This document shows, in pieces, positions 10,963 through 23,911 of a stretch of DNA of 64,000 bases. Each line of letters starts with the position of its first letter. The stretch's first letter is position 1. This stretch comes from Amphibalanus amphitrite (taxonomy: Eukaryota > Arthropoda > Thecostraca > Balanomorpha > Balanidae). The position numbers and the translations under genes were made by a program. The notes under the pieces are model-generated. The model ran no database searches. It saw only the letters and a list, made by a program, of their open reading frames with translations, and was not told the origin of the DNA. Where the stretch lies: NCBI RefSeq assembly GCF_019059575.1, contig NW_024881701.1:558001-622000 (forward strand), read 5' to 3'.

Positions 10963-13806
10963 ATGGATCGCCGCCTGGAGTCACACCACATGTACACACC
11001 GGCTGGAGCGGACTACGCTGGCTCTGAGTCACAGTCGAGCACTGCCACCTCCAAGGGACTTGACTCGAGCAAGGGCTCTCACTCCCCGTCCAAGTCGCTC
11101 TGCTCTGCCAGCTCGAGCTCCTCGGAGCAGCTGGCCGCAGACGCTAAGGCCAAGGCGAAGGCTGCATCTGCCCGTGAACAGAGTCAGACGCTGCGCGCCG
11201 ATGACCCTCCGCTGGTGCGCGGCGAAACGGTTCAGATCGCCGAGCGCGGGGTGACCTACCTGTGCCCATACAGCGGCCCGGTGCGCGGCACCCTCACCGT
11301 TACCGACTACCGCATCTTCTTCCGCGCCGACGAGAAGGAAAAGTGCCTGGAGCTGGACGTGCCGCTGGGCGTCATCAGCCGCGTGGAAAAGGTCGGCAGG
11401 GCCAACACCAGCCGTGACGAGAACTCGTATGGCATCGAGCTCTTCTGCAAGGACATGAGAAACCTGCGCTTCGCGCACAAACAGGAAAACCACTCACGAC
11501 GCAATGTGTTTGCCAAGCTGAAAGAAAACACGTTCAGCCCTCAGCTGTTTGCCTTCAAGAACGAAGAGAAGTACGCAGATAACGGCTGGAACGTCTACGA
11601 GCCGATCCAGGAGCTGAAGCGCCAGGGTCTGCCCACCGAGTCGTGGCGCATCACAAAGATCAACGATCAGTACGAGGTGTGCGACAGCTACCCGGCCGTG
11701 TGGGCGGTGCCGACCACCGCTACGGACGAGGATCTGCGCTCAGTGGCGGCGTTCCGCAGCCGCGGCCGGCTGCCGATCCTCTCCTGGATCCACCCCGAGT
11801 CGCAGGCCACCATCACCCGCTGCTCGCAGCCCATGGTCGGCGTGTCGCAGAAACGCTCCCGCGAGGACGAGACCTACCTGCAGAACATCATCGACGCCAA
11901 CGCCCAGAGTCACAAACTCTACATCATGGACGCGCGGCCCAGCGTCAATGCCGTGGCCAACAAGGCCAAGGGAGGTGGTTACGAGATGGATGACTACTAC
12001 GAGAACGCCGAGCTGGTCTTCCTCGACATACACAACATCCACGTGATGCGCGAGTCGCTGCGCAAGCTGAAGGAGATGCTGTTCCCCAACATTGACGAGG
12101 CGCACTACTACAGTAACCTGGAGGCCACCAACTGGCTGGAGCACATCAAGTGCATCCTGACGGGCGCGCTGAAGATTGTCGACAAGGTGGAGTACAACAA
12201 GACGTCGGTGGTGGTGCACTGTTCGGACGGCTGGGACCGCACGGCGCAGCTCACCGCGCTGGCCATGCTCCTGCTCGACCCCTACTACCGGACCATTCGT
12301 GGATTCCAGGTGAGATGATCTGCCGGTTGGATGATCTGACCGATCTGACTATTAACGGTGTGTTGTGTTCGTTTGTGCGCTGCATTCTTGGACTGTTGAA
12401 TGCACAAATGTTTTTAATGCTTATTTAGGTTTGGTGATTCATATTTTGACATTTTAGTTATGTGACCTCTATTACCTGTAAACGAATCGGATATGTGCCC
12501 TTGTAGCCACATGTGAAGTAAATCGTACCGGCATGTATTCTGCGTTGGCTCCGACGGCTTAACTTTTTACCAGTTTGTCATGCAGTGATTTTATCGGATA
12601 AGATCGTTGGACGAAGTTCTGTCTATGATAAACAATTTAATCTCAATGATGTGTATTCATTGAATGATAACCACCTGAACACGCACCATATAACCCCTCC
12701 TCCGCCCCGCCTCGCACTGTCTCAGGTGCTGATTGAGAAGGAGTGGCTGAGTTTCGGCCACAAGTTCCAGCAGCGGGTCGGTCACGGCGATGACCGACAC
12801 TCGGACGCCGATCGGTCGCCCGTCTTCGCCCAGTTCGTCGACTGTGTCTGGCAGGTCGGTGGAGCGGGGCAGGAATGATTGGTTTTTACTTTTTGGTGGG
12901 GTTTGTGGTGGGCTGGGTGCTTGAAACATGGGTATGTTATCCCCGACATTTTATCGATACTTATGAACTATCATTCGGTTACAGAGCGTCATGATTACCA
13001 CATGAAAACATCATTTTAGTACTCTTGATTGGACATTGCGCTGCTTGGGACACGTTCCAAATAAAGAAATGATTTCGTGAACTAACTGAATTATTTTATT
13101 ATAGTGCATGTATGGCCTAAACTTTTGAACTCATTTTAAAAGGGGAAAAACGCAAGAAATTTTTTTCCCCTTTTAAAATGAGTTCAAAAGTTTAGGCCAT
13201 ACATGCACTATAATATGTCACACAGGTGTGACATATTATGGTGCTTCATGATATAATAATTCATGTTGAGGATTATCAATAGACAGGTCTGTCTATTGAT
13301 AATCCTCAACATGAATTATTTTGTCGAGCTGACTGCTGACGTTTCCCGTTGTCTCCCCGCCCCAGGTGATGCAGCACTTTGCCAACGCATTCGAGTTCAC
13401 CGAGGAGCTGCTGCTGCAGATCATGAAGCACCTCTACTCCAACCTGTTCGGCACCTTCCTCTGCAACAGCGAGCGCGAGCGCGTCAAGGATGAGCTGAAG
13501 CGCCGCACCGTCTCGCTCTGGTCGTACATCAACGCCAACGTGGAGGACTACACGAACCCGCTGTACGTGCCGGAGTTGTACACGGGCGCGCTGTTCTTCA
13601 GTCCCTCTCTGCGCCAGCTGCGGCCGTGGCTCAACTACTACTGTCAGTGGAACCCGCGCATGATGCCACAGGAGCCCGTGCATGTGCGCCAGCACGAGCT
13701 CCTCCTGCTGAAGAAGCAGCTGGCCGCGCGAGTGCGAGAGCTGCAGAAGGAACTGGAGACGCGCAGCACGCGCAACCAGCGAGTGGCGTCGCCCGTGCCC
13801 GCCTAG
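10963..13806 (+). CDS. Mtmr2: Myotubularin-related protein 2-type phosphoinositide 3-phosphatase
   Basis: The enzyme removes the 3-phosphate from PtdIns3P and PtdIns(3,5)P2 on endosomes. Three coding exons, 10963-12309, 12726-12854 and 13366-13806, join in phase 0 to give 638 residues, close to vertebrate MTMR2 (about 643). Domains in order: a Ser-rich N-terminus (to about 70), a PH-GRAM domain (about 75-190), the phosphatase domain (about 200-570) and a short C-terminal coiled coil (about 595-630). The active-site loop HCSDGWDRT has the catalytic Cys at 420 and Arg at 426, so this is a catalytically competent member rather than a dead-phosphatase paralogue. Long runs such as [12 protein letters not shown] and [19 protein letters not shown] are nearly identical to MTMR2. 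The ATG at 10963 follows an in-frame TGA and has a good context (acaccATGg). The protein ends SPVPA and lacks the PDZ-binding tail seen in vertebrate MTMR2. The first coding exon is unusually long at 1,347 bp. Confidence 0.95.
13099..13320. repeat. Three consecutive perfect hairpins (MTMR2 intron 2)
   Basis: Arms 13099-13150 and 13162-13213 are 52 bp perfect complements with an 11-bp loop. Next, 13211-13223 pairs with 13226-13238 (13 bp, 2-bp loop). Then 13255-13285 pairs with 13290-13320 (31 bp, 4-bp loop). The block ends 45 bp before the acceptor of the last coding exon. The string GAATTATTTT flanks it on both sides. Confidence 0.9.
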
Positions 13807-16800
13807 GCGGCGCCACGGGGCCGATGGCATGGTAAAACATCCACCGGTGGCTGAAGATTTCGCACTGGTGTGCGCAAATGCTGTGGACACAGTGGTGTGA
13901 CAGTGGTGGCAACTGGCGAGTGGCAACAACGTTGATGAGGTAAGCATGTCGGCGACATTTGCAGTTTCTCAGACCAACTCGAGTGGAATGTCATGATTGT
14001 CATGGTTGAAGGATGCTACCTAGTGTTCAACCCAGTCACCGCCGCTTAGAAGTCTCACTAGCTGAGACCTTCCTCCGAGCTTTCGTCGTTTTCCCGAACT
14101 AATGGCGAGGAGTAGGGACCAAACGTGTGTCGTGCAAACATTCTTACCATTCAGTTACCAGACTGTGAATGGGAAGGGAAGCTTACGACGGACTTGGTCC
14201 GTTTTTTGGCGGCAACTCCGTGTAGCCCGATTATACCGTGCAGTGCGATCAGTTCCACTCGTAATGCGATAAGACATTATATCGTAGGCTGCATGCTACG
14301 CCAGTGTAACTGTTGCCTATGGACGTGAGCGTTTGTGTGAAAGGATAGTGGCTTCAGAATGAACGTTTGATGCACGGTACCATATTTTGGATGTGGGTCA
14401 ACAGCTGTGTGTATACTTCCAAAGACAGTGCTTGCTATTGCATAGATACATAGATTATTGTATATGTGCGTGCAGTGGGTCGAAGATGGGTGGTACATAA
14501 AAGCACAAATGGTGATAAATGATATAGCCATTTACTGCAGCATTGTATTTAATCTTTCCTTTTGCGCTCTAAGTTGTTGGTTTGCGGTCATTTTGGCTTT
14601 AGTCAAACTTCCTCTTCGGTGGTGCGCTGCTTGAAGAAGAGAACGTTAAGCGTGTGCGGAACTAAATAATTTCCAGCGCTGCCTTGTAAAATCGCAAACC
14701 GTTACCGTATGCCACGTATTTTTGGTATATGTGTTCTTTTGTCCTTGCGTGATTTTGGATACCATAAATTACTTTTCTCTCATTGCTTGTTGCGAAGGGT
14801 TTTCTAACCGTTTTATATATCGAGTGATGCGTCACTTTCCCGGGACCTCACCGTCGCCGTCATCCTCGGGTTTGTCCCGATCCCGAAGTCGCTAAAGATG
14901 TCACACGTTGGCGCGTAAATCAGATTATAGGCGGGAAATCTAAAAGAAACGGATCTCAATTGCATTTGCTCATTGACGCACGAGTCCGGTACCGCTCCTC
15001 GTTATCACGTTTCAGATGCCTAGTTAATTATGGTGCGGGTTCATAATCATGATGAGCTGGAAATACCATCCTGAGGTTTGGCTATTCAGCGCTTGTTGCT
15101 AAGGACTCTTACGAGGCTCCATGCTTCGTTCACTGTCGTGCCGGTATCGACTGTTGCACGGAATATATGCGCCGCATTGTTCCTATGCACTGCCTAGCCT
15201 GGTATGGTGGCATTTTGTCGGCTGCCTGTTGCCAAACTAGCGTCTATTAGCCCGCTAGGGCTGCGTTTTCAGAATACATAATGAGACACTAACAAAAATT
15301 ATTGAAATTAAAACTAGGATCCACCGAACTCCGTTCAGCTTTTGCACCGACCGCACCCTAGCAGCGTTCCTGTGGCAATATCCTAGATCGCGGTTGTGAA
15401 TATGATCGCAAGTATCTCCGTTCACGAATCGCATGCATTAGAGCAATGAATTTGCCGATGGCCGTTCATGCGTTCATTTCAAGCACTGTAATTGTGTGTC
15501 TAATTTGTCCCTTGCTACCTGCTCACTATTTGCAAATATTCTGAAATTTACATGGAGATGATAAATAATTCTACTCTTGATGTCAGTCAAGCTACTCTTG
15601 AAGGCATAAAATGTGGCTGACGTCCGTCTATAACATTAATTCGCCCCCTCCGATAAACAAAAACATAATCATTGTTGCTTTTGTGCTTTATCAATTTTGT
15701 GGACGGTTAAAAATTTATCACAGGCTCACGACGATGGGGTACCGCTTTGGTTCAGACGGACGAGATGTAATTCGCTGTTGGCTGGGTTTGTCTGAGCTTC
15801 GTGTGAGATTCGTTCTCGCCCGTGTCGGGTGATGGCACTCCAGGTCACGTCACTCATTACCCACTGCTCCACCCTGTGCAGTAGGCTAATCTTACATAAT
15901 CTAGTCAGCTCCGCCCTACCCTCAGCCAACGTTCTTCATTGCAACGGCTGCCCGCCCCAGCCTTCCAACTTTATACTCTCTATGGTCAGTGATATCCACT
16001 GCCCGGCGGCGTTTGTACCCGAGCATCCTACCGGCCGGTAGGGCGGCACCCACCGGCGGGCTCTCACGTCCCAGCCGTCACTTTGTTAGTGCGGCGTCCG
16101 CCGGGCTCTCACGCGCGCTAGACGCCGGCCGCTTGTTATCGTAAAGGGCGAGGGAGTCGACGGAGAACGGCCCTCGGTTTCACGGGTTTCCCGCCGGTTC
16201 AGCGGTGGAATGGTCCGTCACCAGGCGCCCCGGCGGCGAGGTAGGCACGGGAGGGGTCGTGCATCACGAAAACGCGCTGTGAGCAAGGCATACGAATACA
16301 CTGGGGAGTGGCCGGTGCTTGATTTTGAGCTGGGAGTGGCCCAGCTTGTGGCTCTTTAACTGCAGATGCGGCGAGCTATCTCGAACTAAATCAAGCACAC
16401 GCGGTCCATTTAACCACGCCTGTCAATTACAGATTACATTGCAAGTATGATTCTAACCGTTTCAAGCTCTATAGAATCCCCAGTTGAGGAGGTCCTTGCA
16501 GCTGTTTTCACTATTTTAATCCAACCGTGCCGCTGTCCGGTAGCCCTGTTAATTTAAGAACGGTTGTAAAATTTAATGACAATTCATCTGGGCTCTATCA
16601 TACCAATAGACCTTGTAAAAAATCAGGTGAAATACCTAATTAAGTGCTTGTGTAACAGTATCGCACAATAGGCAATATAACAGCAGCATCTTCGATTGTG
16701 CTCGTATATTCCAAAGTTATGTACGAACGTCACGTGTGCTCTCGAAAATTCGTCTACGGAAGGCCATTGGTCGAATCGCGAGAAGAGATCACTGCGTAGA

Positions 16801-19130
16801 ACCGTCTCTCTCTGGGCCAATAACGTCCTCCGTAGTTGTCAGTCGACAGTCCGTTGCGAGACGACGTCGGGTGTGTTTTCTTCAAAGTTTCACGGCTAAA
16901 TCAGGTCGTCGGGCTAGTGACAGCTAGTGCGCTGCTGAGCTGCTTTGTCAGCGGTACAGGCCGTAGAGCCCGCGCTACGCAGCAATTCAAGAATGGAACG
17001 TAAACGTACCACTACCCCCTCTCACAATCGTAGCATTAGTGAGAAATATCACGCACGACCGCCTTTTCATTGAACTTTATCGTTTTTCCATCCCAAGCGC
17101 AATAACTGACGAAGATCATGCAATCTTTAAACGTGCTTTAACACTTATTCGCGTCCTTTAACATTATACATCCGTATTTATTGTGTATTCGTCAAGTTAC
17201 ATGTCATTTGTTCCTCATTTTCTAATAGACATATTATAAAAAGCACAGTCAACCAACAAACACAGTCTGCAGGAGCAAAAGATCGCTCCTCCAGGCTGGC
17301 TCTGGCTGGCCAGTGGCCATGGCCGTCGCCGTGAGCTCCGTGGCGCCTGTCGAGGCAGTGCGGGTCAGTCTACCTTTCAGGCGTTACACTGCGCCGCACA
17401 GCTGCCGCGTCATGCGGTACAGCCTACCTCACAGGCAAACCGGCTCATGCCGTTAGTCACGCAGCGGAGAGGAGCTGATTTCCATAAGTCAGGGAATGTC
17501 ACCATGAGCCTGAATCGGACTTTTTTGTTACACATGACAACCATTACTTTTTAGCACGAAATGACATCTACGTCTCGATGCCTCTACGAATGACATCTAC
17601 GAATCGATACCTACGTCTCGATGGTATGATAAACGGGCATGGGACTGAAGTCTACAGAGAACATTTTATCAACCATTTTACGTAGGTAGGTACGCGCCAT
17701 ACGGCATACCTATTTATTGAGACACCATACCAGTACGAGTTAATAGATTTATATCAAACTTGTGTAGTGTACCCACACGGACACTGTTTCGATAATCATG
17801 CTTGTCTATCTTACATCTCCAATTATTTTAGCTTATTGTTAACCACCGGGCTAGGACAACGTCTGTAAGCAACGCAGCCTCTACCATACTTCCAGTTGAA
17901 AGTCCTTTACAAAACACAGCACTGAGGGCTTATAATCCAGTACAACAGTGGGCGTGCAGCCGCTCCCACACAAAAGCTGACGTGACTCCAGCCTTTGATA
18001 AAGGCGACTGGTGATGCAACAAAAACGTCTGCCGCTGCGGGGGGGGGGGCGCCGATGGCCCGCCGATGCGCGTCCACCGCCCGCTGGGTGTTTGTCGCTC
18101 CGCGGCCCGGCCCTGCCTTGTCATCGTGCCACGGATGCACATGCACTGTGCAGTGGAGGTGACAGTAGTCATTCCATGCAAACATCGGACTGTGATCGAA
18201 TAAATGGAGTGGTTGATTGACAAGCTAAGCGATACGTATATGCTTATAATGTGCTACCGGTGGTATTTTTCTGCACAATTATGATATAGTATTTAGCTAA
18301 TTTATGTAGCTGCCGACCAAGTTTTTTGTGTCCGTACTGATCGGCATATGCACGGTCGTGGAATGGTTGATGTGGGCGCCCAACTTCACCGTCTTCATTC
18401 AAGCACTGAATATGTGAGTACGTCTATCGTCCGAGACCACGCTGGAGTTAACGGCCCTCCGTTCCCAGATAAGCTGTTTGTTGACAGTGTGCCGGGACGT
18501 GCACTGTCCGTCACTATCAGCTCCCTGTGCGTCGGCAGCGCTCCCCGCTCGATTTCACCCCGCGATGACACGCTACACGAGGCGGGGCCATTCAATGCCG
18601 ACTCAACTGGCCCCGATGATGTGTTCAAGTAGCTGGAATGGATTGTGCAATCCACAGAGTAACGTGTTCATCGGAGGGAAGATGCGAACCTGCATTTGCC
18701 ATATCCATTTGCCCACCCATGCTGCGAATTTCCCAATCGCATTGGGTTGGACGAGATTTAGGCGCTATTTTTCATTTAAAGTCATAGACGAAATGGAAAA
18801 AGAGAACCACCGCCAACCGGTGCATGGCGATGGTTTCCCTACTTGGAAATGCCGGTGTCACAGGGAGCCGGCTTAGGTCGAAGCCCCCGGTTGTCTGCTT
18901 TTAAAGAGTGGATTTTAGAAACACAATGGATAGTCATTTGGTACATATATGCTTTAAAGAATTAAAGATCACGAAATGGTGGCGGCAAATGGTTGTTGTT
19001 AGAACCGTTGGTAATAAGTGTCATTTACGATGATATCGATTCCACGATGTTTCTAGCAAGAGGTGCAGTGACTTATTGGAATTTGTATCTGGGGCTGCAG
19101 ATTTACCAAGCAGGGTACAAGAATATAGGT
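13807..19130. other. MTMR2 3' region and intergenic stretch
   Basis: This region must contain the MTMR2 3' untranslated region, but I saw no AATAAA close to the stop codon. GC-rich CpG patches occur at 16000-16260 and about 18030-18130. A GCGGTACAGCCTACC segment near 17410 is related to the inverted repeat inside the P450 gene. The ORFs here are short, lack recognisable domains and fit no splice model. I see no further gene. Confidence 0.4.
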
Positions 19131-19131
19131 T

Positions 19132-19482
19132 CCGGTCCCGTAGCTCAGTCGGTAGAGCGTTGGACTCCACGTGGTGAGAGCACGCGTTCCCGGTTACAAC
19201 AGTACGGGTTCGAAGCGCGACGGGCGCTTAACATTTATGGGCCTCCTGACAGGTATGGTTGTAGTTTGTGGCAGGCCGTAGCCAGGCAAAGTCAGTGAGG
19301 GGACCGGCCGTGCGCAGCTTTGTGCGCACGTTTAACTTTGGACTCTAAATCTGTCATACTCGTAGAACCGGAATTACGCGATCGGAGGGTAGAGGGCAGG
19401 GTCAACGCAACAGGCTCCGCTTAGCGGGGGCTCTGTCCTTGAGTCCTTCCAATCAAAGGCTCGGACTAAATTTATAAAAAAA
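19132..19482 (+). repeat. tRNA-like sequence, possibly a SINE with A-rich tail
   Basis: It starts with a good RNA polymerase III A box (TAGCTCAGTCGG) and D-arm, and has a B box (GGGTTCGAAGC) near 19207. CCCGT and ACGGG can pair as part of an acceptor stem. The region between anticodon arm and T arm is too long for a real tRNA. About 250 bp of unrelated sequence follow, ending in an A-rich run at about 19475-19484, which suggests a tRNA-derived SINE. The family is unknown. Confidence 0.45.
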
Positions 19483-19493
19483 AGAATTCTGTT

Positions 19494-20377
19494 TTAACCC
19501 TATTAGTGGCAGGCTCCTGGCTACCCCATATTAGTGGCAGGGCGGGGGGGGGGCTGTTTACGACCCCCCCTTGATATCTCGAGATCTAACCGGCCGATTT
19601 TCAAAATTCAAAAGGCATTCGATTTGGCTCAACGAGATCTACATTTCTAAAAAAAAATTAAAAATGTCAATAGGGGGGTAGAGGGGGGTAAAAACGGGCA
19701 AATTGCAGATACATTTTAGACTGTTTATCACGGTTAGGTTTCTGAACCAATCTTAACGCAACTTTTGCCGATCGATAGAGCATGAACCAGGAATTCACAT
19801 GGATCCTAAAAATATGCATTTTAAAAAATCATAGGCGGATACAGATCATTGAGATTGGGGGTACACAAAAAGTATAGTAAATAAGGTTTTTGTTGGTACT
19901 GTTTCTAAAAAGGGTGGCAATGGTCTTGTTATGTTACAATTTTCTTATGAGAGAACGACTAAAATTGTATTGGTCATGCATAGGCGGTGTCAGGGCACCT
20001 ATGTTGGGAGGTAAAAAATAACCCCCCTTTTTGGACGCCTGGATCCGCCTATTATAGCAAAAACGTGTCAAAAGAGGATGCACAATAACTTTGTATATGT
20101 TATCACATGATACCTTTCATTCACTGTTCGTAAAACTGGTGCAGCATCGTGATCTTCGCCCAAATGACTCGCTTCACGAATAGGACCCCCAATTCCCAGT
20201 ACTCTGGAGCCGCCCCTGGTAAAGTTATGAACTTGAAATTTTCAGGGAATGTGCCCAATTTAGTTTAAGGAAAAGTCAGAAAATTTCAGCATCGTAGCTT
20301 CAGCGGTTTCGGAGATATTCCCGAAAAACCTGAGGGGTGGATAAAAACAACCCCCCCCCTGCCACTAATAGGGTTAA
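19494..20377. mobile_element. piggyBac-like non-autonomous element (TTAA duplication)
   Basis: TTAA (19494-19497) plus CCCTATTAGTGGCAG at the left end mirrors CTGCCACTAATAGGG plus TTAA (20374-20377) at the right. G/C tracts lie just inside both ends, as in the 5021 and 57077 elements. There is no transposase ORF. The interior holds fragments resembling ends of GGCGGATCC-type hAT elements, suggesting nested insertions. Confidence 0.75.
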
Positions 20378-21729
20378 ACACGATAAAAAAGCAGTTATGA
20401 TATGGCTAAATATATTATACATTTACATGAAAGCCGACACAAGGCACTCTGTTATGCATTGCATACACGTTGTAGCGATATGGTTAAAATAATCGCATTT
20501 ATGTGCAGAATATAGGTATAAAACATGATTGATTTATCTAACCGGAAGGCCGTCTAAACCGGTCTAAACAAACAGGAAGAAACGGTCCAGACTTGTCTTC
20601 ATGTTCCGACCTTCAGGCTTCAAGTACTACATGGGAAAATGTTATCGGTTGACTGATAGGTACCTGGAATAATGCACAGCTTTGTCGCGTTTAATTATTT
20701 CCCTTTACGTCTCAATAATGCTAGGACGACTGGCTAAACCGAGGTGCATTAGGGTAATGTCATAGGTCTGCTTCTATTTATGACTGCACTAATATGGGTG
20801 ACTTTTAGCTAACGAGCACCCGCTATTTGATCAGATTTCAGCAACACCTATACGCCCGGCAGAGTCCAGTCCTCGTTATAGGATGACCAAAGTTACGCAC
20901 CTTGTCAGCTCAACCAGCACCATTGGACAGGATCGGCCCACGCTACGATCAACTAACGAGTCTCTCGGAGACCGAACCGACTCGTGGGTGGAGCTGATAA
21001 GTGACTGTGCAGGGGCTATCCTGTGCAGGACGGAGCATAACGAGCTTTTGCGCAAAGAACATCGGTGTCTGACCACTTAGTGTGCATCTCAATAATGTGA
21101 CCGATCCCGTAAGATAGTATTTGGAAACAGCTGGAGAACTAAAATAGCACCGCGTCTTGTTATCGATCATTATATGAACGGTTAAGATTTGGGTGCAAAC
21201 GGCCAACAATATCCAACTTGTGACGACAAATCTGAGGACGATATGCCTAACACTTTTTCTGAATGGGATGCAATGTTCGATCCACATACGATTGATAAAA
21301 CAAAGCACACATGAGACGTGAAGCAAGCTGCGACAATTATCTGGCTGCAGAGGTAGCCCTGGCGAGCGGTCAAAACCTACGGATGGTTTTCGTGATGGGC
21401 TTGGACAACGAGCTTTATACCAAATGCTGATTGATGTTCCCACTTCATGCAGTTAACAGCAGTTCGTTCAATGCATTCCTATGTTTATTCTCCAAACATT
21501 ATCGATATTTTGGTTTTATTGTATCAAGATATTTATGATAAGAAAGTTTAGATGCCTTAACATGTTTTTTTTTTTTTTTTAGTTTCGATATCCGAAAAGG
21601 TGTGTTACGAAATGATTAAATTGTGATTTTCAACATTTTCTCAGCTGTTGTCACAGCAGAAAACTAACCTGCGTGCCTGGAAATATTCATATAATGCATA
21701 CCTATAGCATTCTCCCACACCTTCCTACG
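20378..21729. other. Intergenic, no feature recognised
   Basis: Mixed-composition sequence with a T run near 21564-21580. Overlapping ORFs on both strands at 20876-21443 have no recognisable domain. Confidence 0.35.
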
Positions 21730-22199
21730 CAATGCATGTGCTCGTATGCGAGCTTCCTCCCCTCTGCAACTGAGCCCTCGCCCTCCCACCGTCGGAGGGG
21801 TCACAACAACACCACGCCGGCACGTGGCTGCCCGCCGCAGGCTCCACGGCCGTCAAACGCGCGACAAATCGACCCCGGCCGTGCGCACTGACGGTGGTAA
21901 ACAGCTTTTTCAACGGCGCGGCGGCGTGGCGGCGGCAGCGGCGGCGCTGCGGGGGAGGGCAGGGCGACAGGCTGACGAGCTGGCGCTGCGCTGTGTGCGA
22001 GCGAGGCGACCGCGACCGCTGCGAGCCCAGTTGGGCGCACGGGAGCACGCGGTGAGGGGGACAGGACAGGTTAGGGAGCCCTGGCGCTGAGACGCGGAGG
22101 CGAGTGATTAGTGGGGTCGCGGCGACGGGACCGACGGCGGATGGGTCACATCTGGCTCCGGTGAAGCGGAAACTGGAAACGCAGACGGATCTTTCAAAG
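21730..22199 (+). promoter_or_regulatory. CpG-rich promoter and probable untranslated first exon of the P450
   Basis: GC and CpG content rise sharply here compared with the AT-rich flanks. The segment ends in a consensus donor (CAAAG|gtaagt, break after 22199). The next good acceptor is the TTTTTCAG ending at 23901, ten bases before the P450 ATG. A non-coding exon joined across a 1.7 kb intron is therefore the simplest reading. A short upstream ATG ORF ending in TGA at about 22140-22164 supports an untranslated leader. This is inference from sequence alone. Confidence 0.45.
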
Positions 22200-23911
22200 G
22201 TAAGTGACCAGTTTTATTTTTTATTGACCCGATAAAACCAACGATATAGAAGGAAAACTGTTTAAAGTTCTTTTAGTTAAGTTCCTTGTCGTAGAATTTT
22301 ATTTTAGAAATAGAATATAATTACATTTTAAAGCATGACAAAGGCACCTACTAGTTTGACTAATTCTCTGCGTTCCTTGAGTGTAATCGATGTTACGTTT
22401 AATCAACGCACTTCCTTGTGCCAAGGTCCTGAAACTGCCTGGGGTACCGTCTACATACATCAGCCGTTTTCAGGATGGGCTATCTGGCGAATGCACCTGC
22501 TTTGACCAAATCTGCACCAATTCTTTTATACAACAAATATTTTCATATATTTAAATTATTTAAGTGTGTTAATAGAAAATAATGTTTACAACCTTACGCT
22601 GGTAGCGGTAGGTAGAAAAATATTGTTTTGATGATTGTTATTGATAAATTGTTTTCTAAACACCAATCGACCTATTGGGTTCACAGAAAATGATGAGGGC
22701 GCAATGAGGAGACCGGGCGCAGATTGGGCACTCTCCCCTAAAGAGAAACGGGTAACTAAAGAAATATTCTGGAAGACGGCAGGGTCGTAGAAAACGATTT
22801 ATAAAGTACCCATAAGTTTCGACAAGTGACCAAGGCTTTTCGATTGATTTTAATGAAAAAACTGTCCTTGCACTCCGTCGTTCTCCAATTCCAATTATTT
22901 CGCGCAAACATAGTTAAAGTCGATAGGTGAATCTGTCTACAAACACCGTTTAGACATACGTTAGGTCTACATAGGTGTTAACATTACGAGTAGTTTCATT
23001 TCTTTGGAATGCACGGTCGTATGATGAAACTTGAGTGAAGTCACGACGGTTTTCACATGGTTCTATGTACGTGCAATCACTTGAGCCAAAAATAGCAGTG
23101 ACCTTTCTGCGTTCCATGAGCAAATAGTGTCACATACGGTACGACACAGCAATGGCATTTGTGCAGAAGTAACAGCAAACCGAGCCGCGTGTCTTCTTCG
23201 GATTGCAGTTTACGTTCATGATATCATTACTCCGTCGACGGAAGCTCATGCCTTCTGTACAGTGCTGTACAATGAAGTAATCACTCTATTTTTATCTCCA
23301 TGCAGACAGTTTGTTGCAATGACATGGCGCGAAAACATTGAAACGTTATACTGCTGTCGACTGAAAGAGAATGCCTTTGATCTCGAATCAGATGTGAGAG
23401 AATACACGATAGACACTTTAGATATCTGATAGACCTCCGCGAGATAGTCTATTATTTTGATGAAGCGCATTAGGTATAACACAAAACCGTTACCGAAATA
23501 CCTGATGGCTAGTGGAGTGCTGAGTTGTATTTCAGCGCCCACACAGATCAGTCAGGAAGAGTATTGAAAGCATTATCTATTTAAGATAATCCTTTCAATA
23601 GGTACTCTATAAGTGTGGATTATCTATTTTTAATGGAAGTTCGATTGTAAACGCATTAGTATTGGAGAACAATAACACCAATGATAAATTATTTTCCAGA
23701 TTGTCATGTAGATACTTTCGAAAATGAGCTTAAATATGGGACTGGGAGTGTATTAAAATAAAATGTTACCCCATATACAGTTAGTCAATTTCGCAAACAT
23801 AATGCGAAACACCAATTACAGAGATATCAGAATTACAGGCAGCATAAATAATCCAACTTTAACCAATTCCAATCGCCAGTAAACTTTGATCCATTTTTCA
23901 GACCTTCCACC

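Noticed and set aside
11740..12219. 159-codon minus-strand ORF
   Set aside because: Antisense shadow of the MTMR2 first coding exon.
19977..20056. An 80-bp mini element with GGCGG...CCGCC ends inside the TTAA element
   Set aside because: The ends resemble hAT termini, but I could not find matching 8-bp flanks.
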